Part shown: positions 59,787 to 64,000 of the stretch, piece by piece
Position numbering within the stretch: position 1 is the stretch's first letter
How the letters are laid out: the number at the start of each line of letters is the position of its first letter
Notes under the pieces: model-generated
Seen by the model: the letters and a program-made list of their open reading frames with translations, nothing else
Databases searched by the model: none
What the model was told of the DNA's origin: nothing
NCBI RefSeq assembly: GCF_030272615.1
Contig: NC_081413.1
Coordinates: forward strand, 157,918,849 to 157,982,848
DNA length: 64,000 bases
Direction of reading: 5' to 3'
Source: Cryptomeria japonica
Taxonomy: Eukaryota > Streptophyta > Pinopsida > Cupressales > Cupressaceae
Position numbers and translations under genes: made by a program

Positions 59787-61402
59787 ATGCCATCAAATGC
59801 AGGAGGAAGCAAACAAATAGAACTTACTGTGCAAAGAATAGAGGTAATATCTCCAACAAGCGGCAAATGAAATGACGTGCACATCAAACATCTGATAGTA
59901 ATTCACACACTCTATTACAAATAGAAGCCAATGACCCTCAGCCAAGTAATGTGCCCCAAACACATTCAACTTCTCCTGAACTCACCCTATAGACTCCTTC
60001 ATTCCTATACACTTTATCTAACTTCCAAAAAAGAATTGATATGTTGGAGCTCACTGAGGCATGTTTTGTTTGTAGAGAAAGCTATGTGGGAATTATTGTT
60101 AAAAATGTCGACCATGCAGTTATATGCATGAGATGTTTTGCTGAGAGAGGAATTCACTGTTTCTCTTCATCAAACAATATGGACCCAGGTGAGCAACCTT
60201 ATATTTTAAAGTGTCTTTCTCAAGTACAATAAATTCTCATAGAAAGGATTGCTCCTATTTTGCAAGTTACTCATGCAAGGGGAGGGTAGTATAAGTATTC
60301 AAGTCACACAATTAACTTCCCATAGGATATTTCAGAAATTGCATTGTCCTTGCCATGCAAAATTCAACATTTAGAAATCATTATTGTCCGTAGAACTAAT
60401 TTAGAAGGGTTAACTTATGACTATTACGTTAATTGGTATCATGTCATGAATGCATTGACTTACAAAATTAAGCATGACCAATACTTTAAAGATGTATTCA
60501 CTGATTTAGATGCACTACAGCTATTGCCCGAATCCAGTACTAACATTTTAAAACTTTTACATTTAGTAGCTTCACCTCAAGAAGAACCTATAAAAGAAAA
60601 TGTTGATGTAGCCAACATGAACAATGCCAAATAATTAATAGAAAATACTTCTTCATTTATTCCATGACTTCCATCCTCAACACCTTAACTAGACGCAATC
60701 AGGACAATCATACATCTGAATAATACCGACAATAATGTTGTCCCCTGGTCACAAATCAGTTCATCACCTATCAATGAGTACAATATAGAAGGTCTTCTTA
60801 CAATGGCATTCCCAACACTATTTCCTAAAAAATTGGCTTTACCACTTCAAGACATAACAAAATATGTACATTTACATGAATATGCTTTGCACTTAATAAA
60901 ATATTATGATCAAATATTTGGCCAACATGTCCATTTCAGATATTATATCTATAATATTATGATGAGGCATTGATCTCAACAATCAACTGTTGTTTTCATA
61001 AAGACAAATTTAGAAGATTCTCTTCCAGTCAATCTTCATTCCCTAAGAGAGCACTTACAGAACACACCTTCAAATGAATTACCAAATTACATCATGCGAT
61101 ATGTTGCCTCCTTGCGCAGCACATGTGCATTTTGGAGCAAATCCCATAGGGATCTTACCACAATGATAGAACAGTTACGTCCACCAACGCTTTTCTTTAT
61201 GCTAAGCTCGGCTGATACAAAATGACCTGACCTGCATAAAATGTTTCCAAAACCACACTCAAATAATTTACAACCCAATAGAGGGAAATCTTTTGAGAAT
61301 TTAGTCAATAATCCTCATATAACAGCTTTATACTTGCATCTAAGATTTCAGATCTTTCATGATGAAGTAATTGTCAAACAGTTGCATGCCATTGACCATT
61401 GG
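59787..61402 (+). pseudogene. Helitron Rep-helicase, N-terminal part, cut by element E
   Basis: An ATG at 59787 (MPSNAGGSKQIELTVQRIEV) may be the start. From about 60041 the frame has CFVCRESYVG ... CMRCFAERG (two CxxC pairs), then NNMDPGEQPYILKCLSQVQ, RIAPILQVTHARGG and LEIIIVRRTNLEGLTYDYYV, all typical of the DUF6570 region. From about 60765 the Helitron_like_N (Rep) domain follows: NEYNIEGLLTMAFPTLFPKK, YVHLHEYALHLIKYYDQIFG, FRYYIYNIMMRH, MRYVASLRSTCAFWSKSHRD, EQLRPPTLFFMLSSADTK, and LVNNPHITALYLHLRFQIFH, ending HAIDHW. About six in-frame stops and small frameshifts are present. Element E begins exactly after ATTGG. The catalytic HUH and helicase parts lie beyond E, outside the window. The RPA-like gene on the same strand is the natural partner. 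Confidence 0.85.
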
Positions 61403-62000
61403 TGTAGACACCTAAAAATGTCTCATTGATCATGTAATAATTATTCCTCTAATTGATTAAATAATTCTTTAGTTATTTAATTAAGTTAATTAATTTTATT
61501 CTTCTAATTTCATATTTCCTCATAATCTTACTAATTATTCTATTCTTTCATCATTTAATCATTTTAACCATTTTCTAATGTTAATTAACTATATATTATT
61601 TAATTAATTGTGATTAATTCCCCGCATTAAATAATCTTTATTATTTAAATAAATTAATTCTCAATTTCTATCTCTGGTCGTCTAATCATTCCACCCTTTT
61701 CTAAATATTAATTAAATATTTATTATTTAATTAATTATGATTTAATCCTCTAAATTAAATAATCTTTATTATTTAATTAAGTTTCATTTCTAAATAATTA
61801 AATAGTTTCTTTAAATTATTTAATTAACTAATTAATTCTTCCATTTCCAAATCCCCAAATTCTAATTTCATTTAATTTCTTATTTCTTCTAATTTCTTTC
61901 AAATTCAATCACATGTGTATGATTTCAAAAACTAAATTGAAAATCAAAGTCAAGTTCTAAATATATTCAAATACTAAATAAATTCAATTATTTGAATAAA

Positions 62001-62014
62001 TATCATGCAAAGAT
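62001..62014. other. Left target-site duplication of the SINE
   Basis: TATCATGCAAAGAT, identical to 62357-62370. It is 14 bp, the length range usual for LINE-driven retroposition. Confidence 0.85.
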
Positions 62015-62356
62015 ATCCAAGGGGTTGAGCTTAACTGGCTAAAACACTAGGTTCTCACTGTGGAGACCCAAGTTCAATTCCCAATAGGGACATCTGAAGT
62101 GGAATTCTAAGTTGTGACTCTTGGCCTTCCATAGGATGGGGAAGGTCTTGGGGTCAATCTAATGGAACTCTAAGTTGTGACTCTTGGCCTTCCATAGGAT
62201 GGGAAGGTCTTGGGGTCAATCTAATCAAACATAATAATAATAATTCAAAGATATGTAATGGGGATGGGGCCCCCTACTGTGTCCCCACTGGTTCATAGCT
62301 CCAGTCAAAAGCTATTCAAGCTTCGGCCAATTACCAATCAAATATATATATATATA
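62015..62356 (+). mobile_element. tRNA-derived SINE inside the LTR of element E
   Basis: The head contains an A-box-like TTGAGCTTAACTGGCT and, about 60 bp on, a B-box-like AGTTCAATTCCC, the internal Pol III promoter of tRNA genes. The body includes a duplicated segment (CTAAGTTGTGACTCTTGGCC ... GGTCTTGGGGTCAATCTAAT at 62108 and 62170). An AAT-rich stretch, a further unique part (GGGGATGGGGCCCCCTACTG) and a (TA)n tail follow. Exact 14-bp repeats bound it. It needs a LINE reverse transcriptase in trans. It shows that E's LTR was itself a target. Confidence 0.78.
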
Positions 62357-62990
62357 TATCATGCAAAGATTTAATTGAAAATCTAAGTCTAAATGAAAGC
62401 ACGTGCTAAATTAATTAATTAAATCAATTATCTCTCCAATCTCTATTTCCATCTTTTAGTTAGCTTTTTCTAAATTAAGCTTTCTTTGTCATCCTCTTTA
62501 TTTCCTCCAATCATTCATTTTCTTACCTCAGTCAGCTTTTTCTCAATCAGTTGACCCAATTAATCTATTCAATCTATTTTGTTTCACCTCCAAGTCAGCA
62601 GTTCAACTATCAATCAGCATGTGAGCTCACCTAAGCTCCACCTCTTGATCATTTTGTTCCACCTTTCAATCAATCTCATCCAAAAATCTATAAATTGAGC
62701 ATTCAATCTCCATTTTCAACAATCACGAACTTCAAATCATTGTGTCACTTGCAGGTTGTCAGCGCAATATCTGAGAGTCATCATACCATAGAGAAGAGAA
62801 GAGAAATGGAAGTTATACACAGTCATGGAATAGGGAGTCTTTAATTGATTTCATTTATAGTTCCTATTTTGCTTAATTGTGTTATTTCATTATTTGTTTG
62901 TTACAATTCTTTCATTAGATAGGGATTTGTGATTTCCTTTTGTTTCTAATTGATACTTGTTATTAAGAGGAATTTTATCATACGACATTT

Positions 62991-63003
62991 TGGTGAACCC
63001 GAC
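62991..63003 (+). other. Presumed primer-binding site of element E
   Basis: TGGTGAACCCGAC, three bases after the LTR end. It is identical to the site of element C, which supports both LTR borders. Confidence 0.65.
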
Positions 63004-63114
63004 ATGAATCACAACTAATTTACCTTCTCTATTCTCTGTGTAATTTTTGCAGGTCGTATGGATTTTTGCATTATTTTTATAGATTTTACACGGATTTTGA
63101 GAATAGATCTTCCA

Positions 63115-63240
63115 TTACACAATCGTGCTTACATCGTCATGCAATCGCATAGACACCACCATGCATTCGACCCCTCAAGGTCACGCATTCGATCTAATAG
63201 GGTTACGCAATCGCCCTTTCCAGATCATGCATTCATAGGG
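63115..63240 (+). repeat. CATGCAATCGC-type motif array, first block, leader of E
   Basis: Motifs CATGCAATCGC, CATGCATTCG, CACGCATTCG and TACGCAATCGC recur every 22-26 bp. They are repeated again after the small ORF (63660-63825). Confidence 0.7.
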
Positions 63241-63355
63241 AAAATTGTCATTTAATTTATTATTCTGTCTATTATTTGATCTGTCTAATTCTGCCTAAAA
63301 TTGGGTTAATCTGGAAATAGATTACTTCTATTTCATGATTTGATTATAATAATTT

Positions 63356-63610
63356 ATGGCAAGAAAGGTACAGTTTAGGATTTCAGGTGCAAGAAGGATG
63401 AAAGAACAAAGAAGAGAAGCCAAACACTATCAAAAGGTTCTCCAAACAGAAAAGGAGATACAAGATTCAGAAGAACAACTGGCCTTTGATAGATATAACA
63501 ACTTAGTTCTTTCTTATCAAGTTAAATATGATCTAATCAATATTGAATGGATGATGAGAGATTTGGCTGGGGCCTCACAATTGGTTTTGCAGGTTTCTGA
63601 TCGGGTTTAG
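63356..63610 (+). CDS. Small ORF in the leader of element E
   Basis: This is 84 codons starting MARKVQFRISGARRMKEQRR and continuing with a charged, heptad-like stretch (EKEIQDSEEQLAFDRYNNLV), likely a coiled coil. The N-terminus is very basic. It lies about 370 bp after the primer site, where gag or an extra leader ORF would stand in a gypsy element. I recognise no capsid motif. It is free of stops while nearby elements are broken, so E may be younger. Confidence 0.4.
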   Translation: MARKVQFRISGARRMKEQRREAKHYQKVLQTEKEIQDSEEQLAFDRYNNLVLSYQVKYDLINIEWMMRDLAGASQLVLQVSDRV

Positions 63611-63659
63611 CTTTATTTTTATTTTTTATTTTTTTTGTTTTTATTTTTTTGTTGCCTAC

Positions 63660-63825
63660 CTATCTGTCATGCAATCGCCCTATTTTTATTATGCAACCGA
63701 TCTATTATCATCATGCATTTGGCCTGTCAAAATTACACATACGCTCTATTAGGTTCACACATTCAAGATGTCAGTATCACGCAATCGCACAGGTATTGTC
63801 ACGCATTCGCCTCTATCAAATTTTT
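63660..63825 (+). repeat. CATGCAATCGC-type motif array, second block, leader of E
   Basis: It includes CATGCAATCGCCC, ATGCAACCGATC, CATGCATTTGGCC, ACACATACGC, CACGCAATCGCAC and CACGCATTCGCC. Together with the first block it brackets the small ORF. Confidence 0.68.
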
Positions 63826-64000
63826 AGTTTTTGTTTTCTGTTGGTTTGGTTTTACTACTAATCTTTTTTTTACAGCTTGTGGTGAATTTACAAAAAGGAT
63901 CGGATTAGTATTAGATCAATTGCATGCATCATCTAACACTTCATCTTTTGATGCTTAAAATCAACAAAAGTTAAAATGGACATGCATGGATAATCTCACA

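Larger units (their letters stand above)
61403..62987 (+). repeat. 5' LTR of element E (1585 bp)
   Basis: It starts TGTAGACACCTAAAAATG directly behind the broken Rep frame and ends ...ATACGACA, followed by three bases and the presumed primer site. It contains many ATTAATTAAAT words and a SINE (62015-62356). The 3' LTR lies beyond the window, so the target duplication (ATTGG expected) cannot be confirmed. Confidence 0.8.

Noticed and set aside
62008-62254. CAAAGATAT pair as the target duplication of the SINE
   Set aside because: The 14-bp TATCATGCAAAGAT pair at 62001 and 62357 is longer and encloses the whole unit, including a plausible tail.

Overview
The window is plant nuclear DNA, very probably from a large repeat-rich seed-plant genome. 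A gymnosperm is possible, but I cannot prove it from the sequence. The base composition is AT-rich and I found no intact host gene. Almost everything recognisable is a transposable element: Ty3/gypsy LTR retrotransposons, solo LTRs, a LINE fragment, a SINE, the remains of an RPA-encoding Helitron, and a gene for a DDE-like transposase-type protein. A plant mobile domain (PMD) and a chromovirus primed by initiator Met-tRNA fit a plant source. Most coding regions contain stops of the C-to-T / G-to-A kind (CAG or CAA to TAG or TAA, TGG to TAG or TGA), as expected for old, methylated, silenced copies.

Left block (1-21282). Element A is a Tekay-like chromovirus on the + strand. Its 5' LTR is 1-573 plus 8133-10669 and is cut by the window edge; its internal region is 10670-15519 and its 3' LTR is 15520-19346. 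A second LTR element, B (574-8132, target duplication CTTGT), sits inside A's 5' LTR and carries a decayed PMD gene in antisense with its own upstream TATA box. A itself is inserted in an intron-containing minus-strand gene (19347-21282) with a D...D...E layout like a transposase, so three insertion layers can be read.

Middle block (21283-35646). AT-rich DNA contains a truncated minus-strand gypsy element C (LTR 25125-26620 and a gag/protease remnant down to about 23540). C is inserted in a LINE ORF1 fragment (26621-27463). A 3.27-kb solo LTR lies at 31252-34521 with target duplication TTTAT. Long stretches hold no recognisable gene.

Element D (35647-48862, minus strand, target duplication GTTTT) is a second, complete member of A's family, with both LTRs and decayed gag-pol-chromodomain. 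It interrupted a locally duplicated sequence that is present again at 48880-49040 and 51230-51470.

Right block (48863-64000). Tandemly repeated non-coding DNA leads into a small unknown ORF (52378-52686) and an RPA1-like gene (53656-57135) with N, A, B and C OB folds. The RPA gene is split by a solo LTR (54974-56233, target duplication GAGAT). A 435-bp palindrome follows its stop codon. Further on the same strand is the N-terminal part of a Helitron Rep-helicase (59787-61402), so RPA and Rep probably belong to one Helitron. The Rep frame is broken by the 5' LTR of a further retrotransposon, E (61403 to beyond the window end). E's LTR carries a tRNA-derived SINE (62015-62356) flanked by a 14-bp duplication.
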